A DNA stretch of 64,000 nucleotides, from NCBI GenBank assembly GCA_964370775.1, contig CAYJKT010000004.1:1-64000 (forward strand), in the 5' to 3' direction. The notes under the pieces are model-generated. The model was given only the letters and a program-made list of their open reading frames with translations. It ran no database searches and was not told where the DNA came from. Numbering within the stretch: position 1 is the stretch's first letter; each line of letters starts with the position of its first letter. Source of the DNA: SIG603 sp964370775. GTDB taxonomy: Bacteria; Bacillota; Clostridia; Oscillospirales; Acutalibacteraceae. Made by a program: the position numbers and the translations under genes. Of this stretch, positions 27,280 to 35,503 are shown piece by piece.

Positions 27280-28501
27280 ACAACGATACAGTAGAAATAT
27301 TCAAAGAATAGCCAGTACTACAATAGCAGAAGTTTCTAAAAACTTAGAAATCGATTTTTATAAAGAAATATATCAAGATGCATTTTGTAAATTTGATGCA
27401 ACAGATAAAAATTACATAGGTTCATATTGCGTAATGATTCCAGATGAAATAATCTATGCTTTAGGTTATATACCACTTAGAATGTGTGCAGGTCATCAAA
27501 TTCCTGCACTGGTAGGAGAGGAAATGATACCTAGAGACGCATGCCCTCTTATAAAGGCGGCGGCGGGATTTCAAGCAATGCAAATTCTTCCTATGTACAA
27601 TCAGTGCGAGCTTGCAATAATGCCAATGACATGCGAAGCAAAGCGTAAGAGTGTAGAGGTGTTATCAAAATACTTGCCTGTAATTCCAGTGCCTATTCCT
27701 ATGTCAAAAACCAACAGCGACTTTGAAGAAACAGTATCTATGATAACTTCGTTAGTAAAAACATTAGAGATACAAACTGGTAATAAACTTACATCAAAGG
27801 CTTTGGTACAAGCTAGTAAAGATGTAAATGCAGCGCAAAAACAAGCATATTTACTAAATGAGAAATTATATTCTCCAAACCCACAAATCAAAGGCTCAGA
27901 GGTAATGTTTGTACTTAACAGCTTTATTTATACAGACCCTATCAAGTGGGAAATAGCAACAAGAGAACTGCTTAAAAGAATAGATGAGAAAGAAAAAAAT
28001 GCTAAAGTACGAAAGAGAAATAAACCAAGAGTATTTATAGCAGGATCGCCAATTAGTTTTCCGAATTTCAAATTACCGTTAATGCTAGAGAGTTTAGGTG
28101 CACAGATAGTTGGAGACGAGTCATGTCTTTCTGGAAGATTACTTCATGACCCTGTAGTACCTATGGATTTTAGCAAAACGAGTATGATAAGGGCTTTAGC
28201 AGCACGATATATAGCAGCTTGTACTTGTCCTGTTTTTGACAACTTAGAAGATAGATTTGCAAGTTTAAAAACTAAGCTAAGTTTATCAAACGCAGAGGGT
28301 ATTATTTACCATGTTTTACGTGGTTGTGTACCTTATGACTTTGAACTAGCAGCTGTTGAAGAATTTGCAGAAAAAGAAGGTATCCCACTTTTAAGAGTTG
28401 AAACAGACTTTAGCACAGAAGACGTTGAGCAAATTAAAATTAGGTTTGAGGCATTTGTTGAGATGATAGATCATAGAAGAAAATCAGCAAATAGTAAATA
28501 G
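27263..28501 (+). CDS. Cysteine-rich HgdB-like protein (double-cubane/2-hydroxyacyl-CoA dehydratase family)
   Basis: 412 residues from the ATG at 27263, chosen for the GAGGTGG site; an ATG at 27248 lies before that site. Family motifs are GSYCVMIPDEIIYALGYIPL, RMCAGHQIP (Cys75), RDACPLIKAA (Cys94) and MTCEAKR (Cys124), with AACTCPVFDN and HVLRGCVPYDFE later. A single-subunit HgdB-like protein next to its own activase is typical of double-cubane cluster proteins as well as of dehydratase subunits. No CoA-transferase or acyl-CoA dehydrogenase gene is nearby, so a redox role on a small molecule is more likely than amino acid fermentation. Confidence 0.82.
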   Translation: MEERTKQRYSRNIQRIASTTIAEVSKNLEIDFYKEIYQDAFCKFDATDKNYIGSYCVMIPDEIIYALGYIPLRMCAGHQIPALVGEEMIPRDACPLIKAAAGFQAMQILPMYNQCELAIMPMTCEAKRKSVEVLSKYLPVIPVPIPMSKTNSDFEETVSMITSLVKTLEIQTGNKLTSKALVQASKDVNAAQKQAYLLNEKLYSPNPQIKGSEVMFVLNSFIYTDPIKWEIATRELLKRIDEKEKNAKVRKRNKPRVFIAGSPISFPNFKLPLMLESLGAQIVGDESCLSGRLLHDPVVPMDFSKTSMIRALAARYIAACTCPVFDNLEDRFASLKTKLSLSNAEGIIYHVLRGCVPYDFELAAVEEFAEKEGIPLLRVETDFSTEDVEQIKIRFEAFVEMIDHRRKSANSK

Positions 28502-28589
28502 AATGAGAAATGCTTTGTTAAGATAGTATGAAAGTAATAATTTCATCGGTTTAGATTAATAGAGATAATATTAAAGAAAGGAATGTTTT

Positions 28590-29390
28590 ATGGGAAAATA
28601 TTATTTAGGTTTTGATGGGGGATCTACATATATAAAAGCTGCACTTATTAAAGATAATCAAGTTGTTGCAACGAAAGTTCTTTCAACAGGTATAGACAAT
28701 GACTCTACTTGTGATAAAATGCTTGAAGAAATTACAAAAGAGGCTGGTATTAAGGCGGAAGACATTGCGTATGTAACTGCAACAGGCTATAGTAGACGCT
28801 CTATTTCGCTTGCAGACGATACTATCTCTGAGATTACGGCTCATGCTTACGGAACAAGGCTTACTTCTCCTGATGGGGAGCCACCTGCAATGGTAATTGA
28901 TATAGGTGGACAAGATAGTAAGATAATAGCACTAGACCAAAACGGTGGTGTAAAAAACTTTATTATGAATGATAAGTGTGCCGCTGGTACAGGAAAATTT
29001 ATTGAAGTCATCGCCGATATATTAGAGACCACAATCGACAAAGTAGCAGAGCATTCTGCCGAGAGTATGACACCTTGCCAAATTAACTCAACTTGTGTTG
29101 TTTTTGCACAAACAGAGATAATATCTTTAATTGCACAGAAAAAATCAAGAGCTGATATTTTGTGTGGAATGCACATTTCTATGGCTAACAGAATTTCTAA
29201 GTTGGCAAGAAAATACATGGGTAATGGAAATGTTCTTATGACAGGTGGTGGTGCACTTAACGATGGTTTAAGAATTGCGATAGAAGATGCACTGATGTGC
29301 GATGTTATAGCTGCAAACCACCCTCAATTTAATGGTGCAATAGGGGCTGCATTAATAGCTTCAGAACAAGAAGAAGCAGTAAGTGCGTAG
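28590..29390 (+). CDS. Acyl-CoA dehydratase activase-type ATPase (HgdC/BadF family)
   Basis: 266 residues with the ASKHA fold: YLGFDGGSTYIKAALI (phosphate 1), DIGGQDSKIIA (phosphate 2) and MTGGGALNDGL (adenosine). Cys130 (NDKCAAGTGKF) and Cys169 (NSTCVVFAQTE) are spaced as in HgdC (C-x38-C) and hold the 4Fe-4S cluster that bridges the homodimer. It is an ATP-driven electron gun for the cysteine-rich HgdB-like protein encoded 88 bp upstream. GAAAGGAATG precedes the ATG. Confidence 0.93.
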   Translation: MGKYYLGFDGGSTYIKAALIKDNQVVATKVLSTGIDNDSTCDKMLEEITKEAGIKAEDIAYVTATGYSRRSISLADDTISEITAHAYGTRLTSPDGEPPAMVIDIGGQDSKIIALDQNGGVKNFIMNDKCAAGTGKFIEVIADILETTIDKVAEHSAESMTPCQINSTCVVFAQTEIISLIAQKKSRADILCGMHISMANRISKLARKYMGNGNVLMTGGGALNDGLRIAIEDALMCDVIAANHPQFNGAIGAALIASEQEEAVSA

Positions 29391-29498
29391 TAAAAAATGA
29401 TTTACTACAAAACAGTTTATTAAAGCTTTTGCTTTGATAATATATTAAAAAAGTTTTATGCAAAATAGCATGAAACATATTGAAAGGGATAGTTTAAA

Positions 29499-30131
29499 AT
29501 GAAGAAAAAAATACTTGCAATGTTTACAGTGGTTATGATGTTAGTGTTTACAATGGTTACTCCTGTTTTTGCTACAGAGTCTGACAATGGCGAAAGAGAT
29601 ACTACATCACAGTCAGAAAGTGGCGACGGAGAAAATAGTGATGGTAGCGAACAAAGTGTAGTTCTTCCAACTGCAGAAGACTATAATATCGTAACTAACG
29701 ATGATTTAACAGTAACATTTGCACGTGCAGATGGCTCTATTATGGCTAATGTTAACGTGACAGTTAAAAACACAACAACAGGTCAAGAAGGCGATATCAG
29801 CCGTGACGAATTTGCAACAGATGAAAACGGTGTTTTCGATTATAGCCAGTGGATAGATAACGACGTTGCTATTCTAAGACTTACAGATTCTGTTTTGGGT
29901 GGCACACTAGAATACAATATCGAAACAGGCGCGATTAATATCGAAGCTGGTAAATCAAGCGGCGGCGGAGGCGACAGAGGCACTGCTACTCAGTCATCTG
30001 TAACAATGTACATAATAGCAGGAGCAGTTGTGGTTGTAATTGCTATTGTTGCTGTGATAATCATATTAAAACGTAAACAAGCTAAGAAAAAATTTGAAGA
30101 ACAAGCTAAGAAAAAAACAAAAAAGAAATAA
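29499..30131 (+). CDS. Secreted, membrane-anchored protein with Lys-rich tail
   Basis: 210 residues. Signal peptide to about residue 26 (VTPVFA). An acidic Ser/Gly/Glu linker is followed by a small beta-sandwich-like domain (DDLTVTFARADGSIMANVNV, carboxypeptidase-regulatory/SpaA-like in character), a Gly-rich linker, a C-terminal membrane segment (about 170-192) and a Lys-rich cytoplasmic tail. It is not an LPXTG protein. Function unknown. It sits between the activase and the DtxR-like regulator, all on one strand. Confidence 0.7.
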   Translation: MKKKILAMFTVVMMLVFTMVTPVFATESDNGERDTTSQSESGDGENSDGSEQSVVLPTAEDYNIVTNDDLTVTFARADGSIMANVNVTVKNTTTGQEGDISRDEFATDENGVFDYSQWIDNDVAILRLTDSVLGGTLEYNIETGAINIEAGKSSGGGGDRGTATQSSVTMYIIAGAVVVVIAIVAVIIILKRKQAKKKFEEQAKKKTKKK

Positions 30132-30150
30132 TAAATAGTAAGGTGATTAA

Positions 30151-30513
30151 ATGAAGTTATTACAAACTCATGAAGATTATCTTAAGGCTATGTTGATACT
30201 AGAAAACGAAAAAGGGCATGTTAGAAATGCTGATTTAGTAAATTACTTTGGTTATACTTTCCCCAGTATAACCAGAGCAATTTATGTATTAGGACAAGGT
30301 GGATATTTATATAAAGACGGAAACAGAGATATTATTTTAACAGAAAAAGGGAGAGCTGTTTCTAAAGCGTTGTTAGAAAAACATTTGTTTTTTTCGAAGT
30401 TATTTGTATCAATAGGAGTTGAAAAAGATATTGCTTTAAAAGACGCATGTAAAATTGAGCATGCAATAAGCGAAGAAACATTTGAAAAGCTAAAGATATA
30501 CCATTCATTATGA
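30151..30513 (+). CDS. DtxR/MntR-family metal-dependent regulator
   Basis: 120 residues. Winged helix-turn-helix (QTHEDYLKAMLILENEKGHV, NADLVNYFGYTFPSITRAIY, LTEKGRAVSK) followed by a short dimerisation/metal segment with KDACKIEHAISEETFEKL, which provides the Cys, Glu and His ligands seen in DtxR/MntR proteins. The SH3-like C-terminal domain is absent. It lies just upstream of feoA/feoB, so it probably senses Fe2+ or Mn2+ and represses this region. Confidence 0.87.
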   Translation: MKLLQTHEDYLKAMLILENEKGHVRNADLVNYFGYTFPSITRAIYVLGQGGYLYKDGNRDIILTEKGRAVSKALLEKHLFFSKLFVSIGVEKDIALKDACKIEHAISEETFEKLKIYHSL

Positions 30514-30568
30514 TTTACATATAAAAGTTGGTATATCTTGTTATGGCAATAGAGAAAAGGATGTATTA

Positions 30569-31255
30569 ATGGATATATTAGCAATTTTTTTAAATGTAAG
30601 CATAATGGGATTTACTTGTAGTGCTGGGTGTAGCTCTGCAACTACACCATTTATTCTAGGTAGTTTATTAGGAGAGGGAAGAGATATTAAAGAAAGCAGA
30701 AAAGCAATAATATTTTTCTCGCTTGGAAAAATAGTAGCATATTCAATCTTCGGATTGTTGTCTGCTATTTTTGGTTCTGTAATACTAAGCTTTATAGAAG
30801 AAAGTTACCCTAATATTACTATTTGGATAGTAAGAGTTATTACAGCATTATTTGGTGCATGGATTATTTACCAAGCAATAAATGGTTTGGTATCAAAAAA
30901 AGAAAGTTGTTCCTCTTGCTCTACTTGTCCGACAAAGTGTAGCTCTAACAAAAGGCCTAAATTAACTGAGTATAAACAGTTTTGGGTTTATATTGGAGTA
31001 GGTGCATTATATGCTGCTATTCCATGTGCTCCACTTGTTACTTCATTAACGTTCGCTAGCACTATGACACCTGTTGTAGGAATGCTTTTATTAACTGTGT
31101 TTAGTGTGGTTAACTCTATTTTGCCTGTAATTATCTATGCTACATTAGTAGGAATAGCTAATAAAGAGTTTAATAAAATAACACCGAAAATGCTCAATTA
31201 TATTAAAATTGTGGGTGGAGTTATTTTGCTTTACACTACCGTTGTAAAAGTATAA
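30569..31255 (+). CDS. SafE/CcdA-like (UreH-type) membrane protein with Cys-rich loop
   Basis: 228 residues with six hydrophobic segments. The start contains GFTCSAGCSSATTPFILG, and a half repeat later reads YAAIPCAPLVTSL. This Cys-Pro/Cys pattern is typical of the DsbD/CcdA-like sulfite-export/UreH_2 family. The central cytoplasmic loop holds SSCSTCPTKCSS, a cluster of Cys residues that could bind a metal or FeS cluster. AAAGGATG precedes the ATG. The neighbouring feo genes suggest a role in metal or electron transfer across the membrane. Confidence 0.72.
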   Translation: MDILAIFLNVSIMGFTCSAGCSSATTPFILGSLLGEGRDIKESRKAIIFFSLGKIVAYSIFGLLSAIFGSVILSFIEESYPNITIWIVRVITALFGAWIIYQAINGLVSKKESCSSCSTCPTKCSSNKRPKLTEYKQFWVYIGVGALYAAIPCAPLVTSLTFASTMTPVVGMLLLTVFSVVNSILPVIIYATLVGIANKEFNKITPKMLNYIKIVGGVILLYTTVVKV

Positions 31256-31321
31256 CAATTGATTTAAAGAGAAAAAAGAAAGGTTGCCATATAAAATATT
31301 TATATAATGTTTTAATGGTGC

Positions 31322-31561
31322 ATGGATAGTAATATGAATATTTTATATGATGCTAAAAATAATACTGAATATATTATAACAAAAACACCCGAGAATACTT
31401 TATTGACTACTTTGGGTGTGTTTGTAGAGTCTAAAATAAAAAAACTGGTTACGTATAAGTTTGGTGGACCTGTTCTAATTTTAGTTGATGCAAGAGAGGT
31501 AGCTATTGGTAAAGACATAGCTAAACTTATAGAAGTAGAAGAACAAGGAGAAGATAAATGA
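31322..31561 (+). CDS. feoA: FeoA-like small protein
   Basis: 79 residues; an alternative ATG at 31334 is possible, and neither has a strong ribosome site. The fold reads as an SH3-like FeoA domain (TYKFGGPVLILVDAREVAIG, KDIAKLIEVEE). The stop overlaps the ATG of feoB by four bases, so the two are translationally coupled. FeoA proteins bind FeoB and modulate Fe2+ transport. Confidence 0.75.
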   Translation: MDSNMNILYDAKNNTEYIITKTPENTLLTTLGVFVESKIKKLVTYKFGGPVLILVDAREVAIGKDIAKLIEVEEQGEDK

Positions 31562-33357
31562 GTAATTGCCATGATGAAAACTTAGCACTTGACCCAAAAG
31601 TTTTGCAAGAAAAAAACAAGATTTTACTTATGGGAAACCCTAACGTAGGTAAGTCTGTTATTTTTTCAGATCTAACAGGTGTTCATGTAGTAAGTTCAAA
31701 CTATGCGGGAACTACCGTTAATTATACTAAAGCTAAAATTAAAGTTGATGAAGTTGAATATCAATTAATAGATGTGCCAGGTACATACTCTCTAGAGGCT
31801 ACATCAGAGGCTGAACAAGTAGCCGTTAATTTTATGAACTCTGAAATTAGCGCTGTTATTTGTGTGTTAGATGCAACAAATCTAAAGCGTAACTTGAATT
31901 TAGCTTTACAAGTATTAAAATATAATGTTCCTGTAATTTTTTCACTTAACCTTGTCGATATTGCTGAACGCAAAGGAATTGAAATAGATGAAAATGTTTT
32001 AGCAAAAGACTTGGGTGCTCCGGTGATAAAAACGGTTGCAGTAAAAAAAGAAGGAATAACTGAATTAAAAGAGACTTTGTCTAAAGTATTAAACAGTTCT
32101 TCTAACGGATGTTCATCTTGCGAGGATTGCCCGTCTAAAGGCAAAAATGTTACTACTGATTTCAAAACTCAAAAGGAAATGTGGAGTTACTCTGAACAAA
32201 TTGTAAAAAGATGTGTTACATATAAAACAGGAGAGCCTAAGTTTATAGATAAATTAGGTGAAATGCTTGTAAAACCAATGCCTGGTATACCGATTGCATT
32301 ATTAGTTATGATATTGGCACTTGTGGCAATTGTTTTTGGAGGAAAAGGCTTAAGAGCGGCGATATTTTTACCATTAGTAAACGGTGCAATAGTTCCATTT
32401 TTCGAGAATTTAATCTCATCTTTTAACCTGCCAGAGATAATAGAAAACATTTTAATTGGCGAATACGGAATTTTTGTTATTGGTTTTGAGTGGCCAATTT
32501 CGTTAATTCTTCCTTATGTTACACTATTTTATGTAGTATTTACTTTTCTTGAAGACTGTGGATTTTTACCTAGAGTAGCTGTGCTATTTGACGGTTTAAT
32601 GCGTAAAATGGGTATTCAAGGTGGTAGCTTAATAAGCCTTATTATGGGTTATGGATGTGCTGTTCCAGCAATTATTGGTAGCAGAACAGCCACAACAAGA
32701 AAAGAGAGAATAATTATCACTGCAATGGTATGCTTTGCTGTTCCGTGTATCTCGCAATCAGCAGCGTTAATCTCACTTTTATCAAGTCAGTCTATTTTAA
32801 TGCTTTTAGCAATGTTTTTGCTTTCTTTTGCTATTATTTTTGTAGTGGGAATTGTAACTGGAAAGATGATAAAAGGAAAAATAGACCCAATAGTTATAGA
32901 AATTCCAAATTTATTAGTACCAGAGAGAAATGCTTACTTTAAAAAACTATCTGTAAGACTAAAAAGCTTTTTAGTAGAAGCTGAAGGACCAATGTTGATT
33001 GCAATTGTTATAGCAGCAGTTTTTAAAGAATCTGGATTATTAGATGCGGCGGCTACTTTATTTGAGCCACTTATGTCTGGAATTTTGGGACTACCAAAAG
33101 ATGCTGTAATATTCTTGCTACTTGGTATAGTTCGTAGAGAGATGGCAGTTGCGCCTCTTTTAGAAATGTCTCTTACACCATTACAGATTTTTGTAGGTGC
33201 AACAGTTTCTTTGCTATATCTTCCTTGTTTGTCAGTATTTGGAATTATAGCAAAAGAATTCAACTCAAAAGTAGCAGTGGCAATAGGTGTTGCAACTTTT
33301 GTTTGCGCAATATTGCTTGGCGGTTTAATTAATTTTGTAGGTCAGTTATTTGTTTAA
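31558..33357 (+). CDS. feoB: Ferrous iron transporter FeoB
   Basis: 599 residues. An N-terminal G domain carries GNPNVGKS (G1), a switch I threonine in NYAGTTVNY, DVPGTYSL (G3) and NLVDIAERKG (G4). The linker before the membrane part has CSSCEDCPSK. The membrane domain has two Gate-type halves (GCAVPAIIGSRT, VGATVSLLYLPCLSVFG). It is shorter than E. coli FeoB (773), but normal for clostridial forms. It imports Fe2+. Confidence 0.94.
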   Translation: MSNCHDENLALDPKVLQEKNKILLMGNPNVGKSVIFSDLTGVHVVSSNYAGTTVNYTKAKIKVDEVEYQLIDVPGTYSLEATSEAEQVAVNFMNSEISAVICVLDATNLKRNLNLALQVLKYNVPVIFSLNLVDIAERKGIEIDENVLAKDLGAPVIKTVAVKKEGITELKETLSKVLNSSSNGCSSCEDCPSKGKNVTTDFKTQKEMWSYSEQIVKRCVTYKTGEPKFIDKLGEMLVKPMPGIPIALLVMILALVAIVFGGKGLRAAIFLPLVNGAIVPFFENLISSFNLPEIIENILIGEYGIFVIGFEWPISLILPYVTLFYVVFTFLEDCGFLPRVAVLFDGLMRKMGIQGGSLISLIMGYGCAVPAIIGSRTATTRKERIIITAMVCFAVPCISQSAALISLLSSQSILMLLAMFLLSFAIIFVVGIVTGKMIKGKIDPIVIEIPNLLVPERNAYFKKLSVRLKSFLVEAEGPMLIAIVIAAVFKESGLLDAAATLFEPLMSGILGLPKDAVIFLLLGIVRREMAVAPLLEMSLTPLQIFVGATVSLLYLPCLSVFGIIAKEFNSKVAVAIGVATFVCAILLGGLINFVGQLFV

Positions 33358-33384
33358 AATGTATATATTATGAGGATGATAAGA

Positions 33385-33939
33385 ATGTCTTTTCAATTTG
33401 TAAACTCTACCCAAATATTAGAAAACATGATGGCAAAACATAAATTTTTACAAAATATTATGTTCTCTTATTATAAACCAATTGTAAAAAAAGAGGTTTG
33501 TTTATCTAATGTAAACTCAAACGACAAAATTTTGTGTGTAGGTGGTGGATATTTTCCATGCACAGCAATTCTGTTTCATAAATTATCGGGTGCAACAGTA
33601 ACAGTTATAGATAACGACATTGACTCTATAATACCTGCGAGAGAGTTAGTTAAATCTTTAGGATTGTCAGAAAAAGTTATAGTAAAGCACACTGACGGAA
33701 TGAATATTTCAGCAGAAAATTTTGATGTCGTACATATTGCGATGCAAATATCGCCCAAAGAAGATGTTTTTAAAAACATTTATTCGCACATGCAAGCTAA
33801 ATCTAAAATACTTGTCAGAACACCTAAAGAGCACTTAGAGCGTGGATATCAACCGTTTAAAAATGTGTTGGTACAGAATTCCTCGGTAAAGCAACCTTCG
33901 TTTAGTAATATTGAAAGCACATTGTTATATGTTAGATAA
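33385..33939 (+). CDS. Nicotianamine-synthase-like / SAM-dependent Rossmann protein
   Basis: 184 residues from the ATG at 33385 after GAGG; the ATG at 33370 lies before that site. A SAM-type nucleotide-binding loop (DKILCVGGGYFPCTAILF) is followed by an acidic beta-2 end (VTVIDNDID) and VKHTDGMNISAENFDVVHIA. Sequence character is closest to nicotianamine-synthase-like small methyltransferases, which aminopropylate to make metallophores. The position directly after feoB fits a metallophore or metal-linked role, but this remains an inference. Confidence 0.55.
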   Translation: MSFQFVNSTQILENMMAKHKFLQNIMFSYYKPIVKKEVCLSNVNSNDKILCVGGGYFPCTAILFHKLSGATVTVIDNDIDSIIPARELVKSLGLSEKVIVKHTDGMNISAENFDVVHIAMQISPKEDVFKNIYSHMQAKSKILVRTPKEHLERGYQPFKNVLVQNSSVKQPSFSNIESTLLYVR

Positions 33940-34936
33940 AAAAGCTAAAAAAAAGTTAGCTCTAAGGGTAGTGGGATACTTAATTATCATTGTACTTTTT
34001 ACGTTTATAATAGAAAGCACAGATTTTAAGTCCATAGGGAAGCATTTAAAAAAGGTAGAAGAGAGCACAATTGTTGTGCTCATTTGCCTTCAAATAATAA
34101 CACAACTGCTACTTGCTTTTCAGTGGAACAAAATCACAAAAAGAGTGATAGGTAAAGGCTCTTTTCTTAAAATACTGTATATTTTCACAAGAGGCAGTGT
34201 TGTAGAGGCGATTACTCCAGGTGCAAAAATTGGTGGAGAGGCAACAAGGGTGTACTACCTAAAAAAAGATTTTGACTGCAAAACATCTGAGGCAGTAAAT
34301 ATTGTTTTAATACAAAAGTGTATAAGCATGAGTGTGTTGCTAGCGATTTGTGTAATTTCGTTTATATATTTATGTAGTTTAATTACAATACACTTAAGTA
34401 TTATAGTACAGGTGCTTGTCGCAGTTTTATGCTTAATATTAATATTTTGCATGATAAGCTTATTGTTTTTTTCAGAAAAATTAATAAAGCTATTTTCCTT
34501 AAAAGATAATAAAATAATTATTAAAATTAATGGGTTTATTCAAAATTATAACGACGCAACAAAAAAGCTAGACAGAAAAAATTGGATTTTGCAATTTACT
34601 GTCTCAACTTTAGTTTGGTTGCTATTTCCTGTAAAAATGCTTATTATTGCTGGGTCGTTTAGGTTGGATATTCCGTTTCTTATATTGTTGGCAATCACTA
34701 TGACATCATATATGGTCGGTATGTTTCCGGTAACCCCTGGTGGACTGGGAACGTTTGAGGCTACTATGATAGCTTTGTTTTCAATTTTAGATGTTAACAA
34801 TGGAATAAGTGTGGTAATAACTATAATATTTAGATTTATTACACATTGGCTTGTAATTATTATTAGCTTAGTTTTTGTTCTATCATATAAAGTTGTTAAT
34901 TTTGTAAAAGAGGTAAGAAAGCATGAAAAGAAATAA
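33929..34936 (+). CDS. Lysylphosphatidylglycerol-synthase-like flippase (UPF0104) membrane protein
   Basis: 335 residues from the ATG at 33929 that overlaps the preceding stop by 11 bp. Eight or so membrane segments and the family stretches FTRGSVVEAITPGAKIGGEA and TPGGLGTFEATMIAL identify the flippase-like MprF/AglD-type membrane domain (no soluble catalytic domain). Such proteins move lipid-linked compounds across the membrane. It overlaps the next gene by 14 bp. Confidence 0.82.
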   Translation: MLDKKAKKKLALRVVGYLIIIVLFTFIIESTDFKSIGKHLKKVEESTIVVLICLQIITQLLLAFQWNKITKRVIGKGSFLKILYIFTRGSVVEAITPGAKIGGEATRVYYLKKDFDCKTSEAVNIVLIQKCISMSVLLAICVISFIYLCSLITIHLSIIVQVLVAVLCLILIFCMISLLFFSEKLIKLFSLKDNKIIIKINGFIQNYNDATKKLDRKNWILQFTVSTLVWLLFPVKMLIIAGSFRLDIPFLILLAITMTSYMVGMFPVTPGGLGTFEATMIALFSILDVNNGISVVITIIFRFITHWLVIIISLVFVLSYKVVNFVKEVRKHEKK

Positions 34937-35492
34937 GGAGATACTTTCATTTGTTCCAAATGCATGCACGTTGATGAATGCTGTTTGTGGAATTATAGCA
35001 CTTATGATAACTGTGTATTATAGAACACAGGAAGTTATATACATATCTTGTTTACTAATAGCTATAGGAGTCTTTTTTGACTCAATAGATGGAAGACTTG
35101 CTCGTAGACTAAAGATAAGTTCTCAATTAGGTAAAGAGCTTGACAGTTTTGCAGATTTAATTACTTTTGTTATAACTCCAATGTGCATTTTTTTAACGCT
35201 ACATTCTGTTGGCAACAGAATTGAAGTTAGCGTTCTTGAAATCTTGATAGCTGCATTTTACGTTGTATGTGGAGTTTATAGATTAGCAAGATATAATGTG
35301 TCTGATCACCTAACGTATTTTGTGGGTTTACCTACTACTTCAGCAGGAATATTGATGAGCTTATATATTTTTTTCTCAAACCATTTTTCACAGGCTTGGG
35401 CAAACTCCCAAATATACTCAATCTGTAGCTTTGCATTTATAATTATAATAGGAATTGCAATGGTATCTAATGTAAAAGTAAAAAGACCATAG
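34923..35492 (+). CDS. CDP-alcohol phosphatidyltransferase (PssA-like)
   Basis: 189 residues. The family motif D-x2-D-G-x2-A-R-x8-G-x3-D-x3-D is present in full (DSIDGRLARR, then GKELDSFADL). About six membrane segments. The N-terminus SFVPNACTLMNAVCGI resembles phosphatidylserine synthase. It probably transfers CMP-activated diacylglycerol to serine or a related alcohol. It overlaps the flippase-like gene and is followed after 11 bp by a hydrolase, giving a lipid-related operon. Confidence 0.85.
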   Translation: MKRNKEILSFVPNACTLMNAVCGIIALMITVYYRTQEVIYISCLLIAIGVFFDSIDGRLARRLKISSQLGKELDSFADLITFVITPMCIFLTLHSVGNRIEVSVLEILIAAFYVVCGVYRLARYNVSDHLTYFVGLPTTSAGILMSLYIFFSNHFSQAWANSQIYSICSFAFIIIIGIAMVSNVKVKRP

Positions 35493-35503
35493 AGGAGCAT
35501 AGT

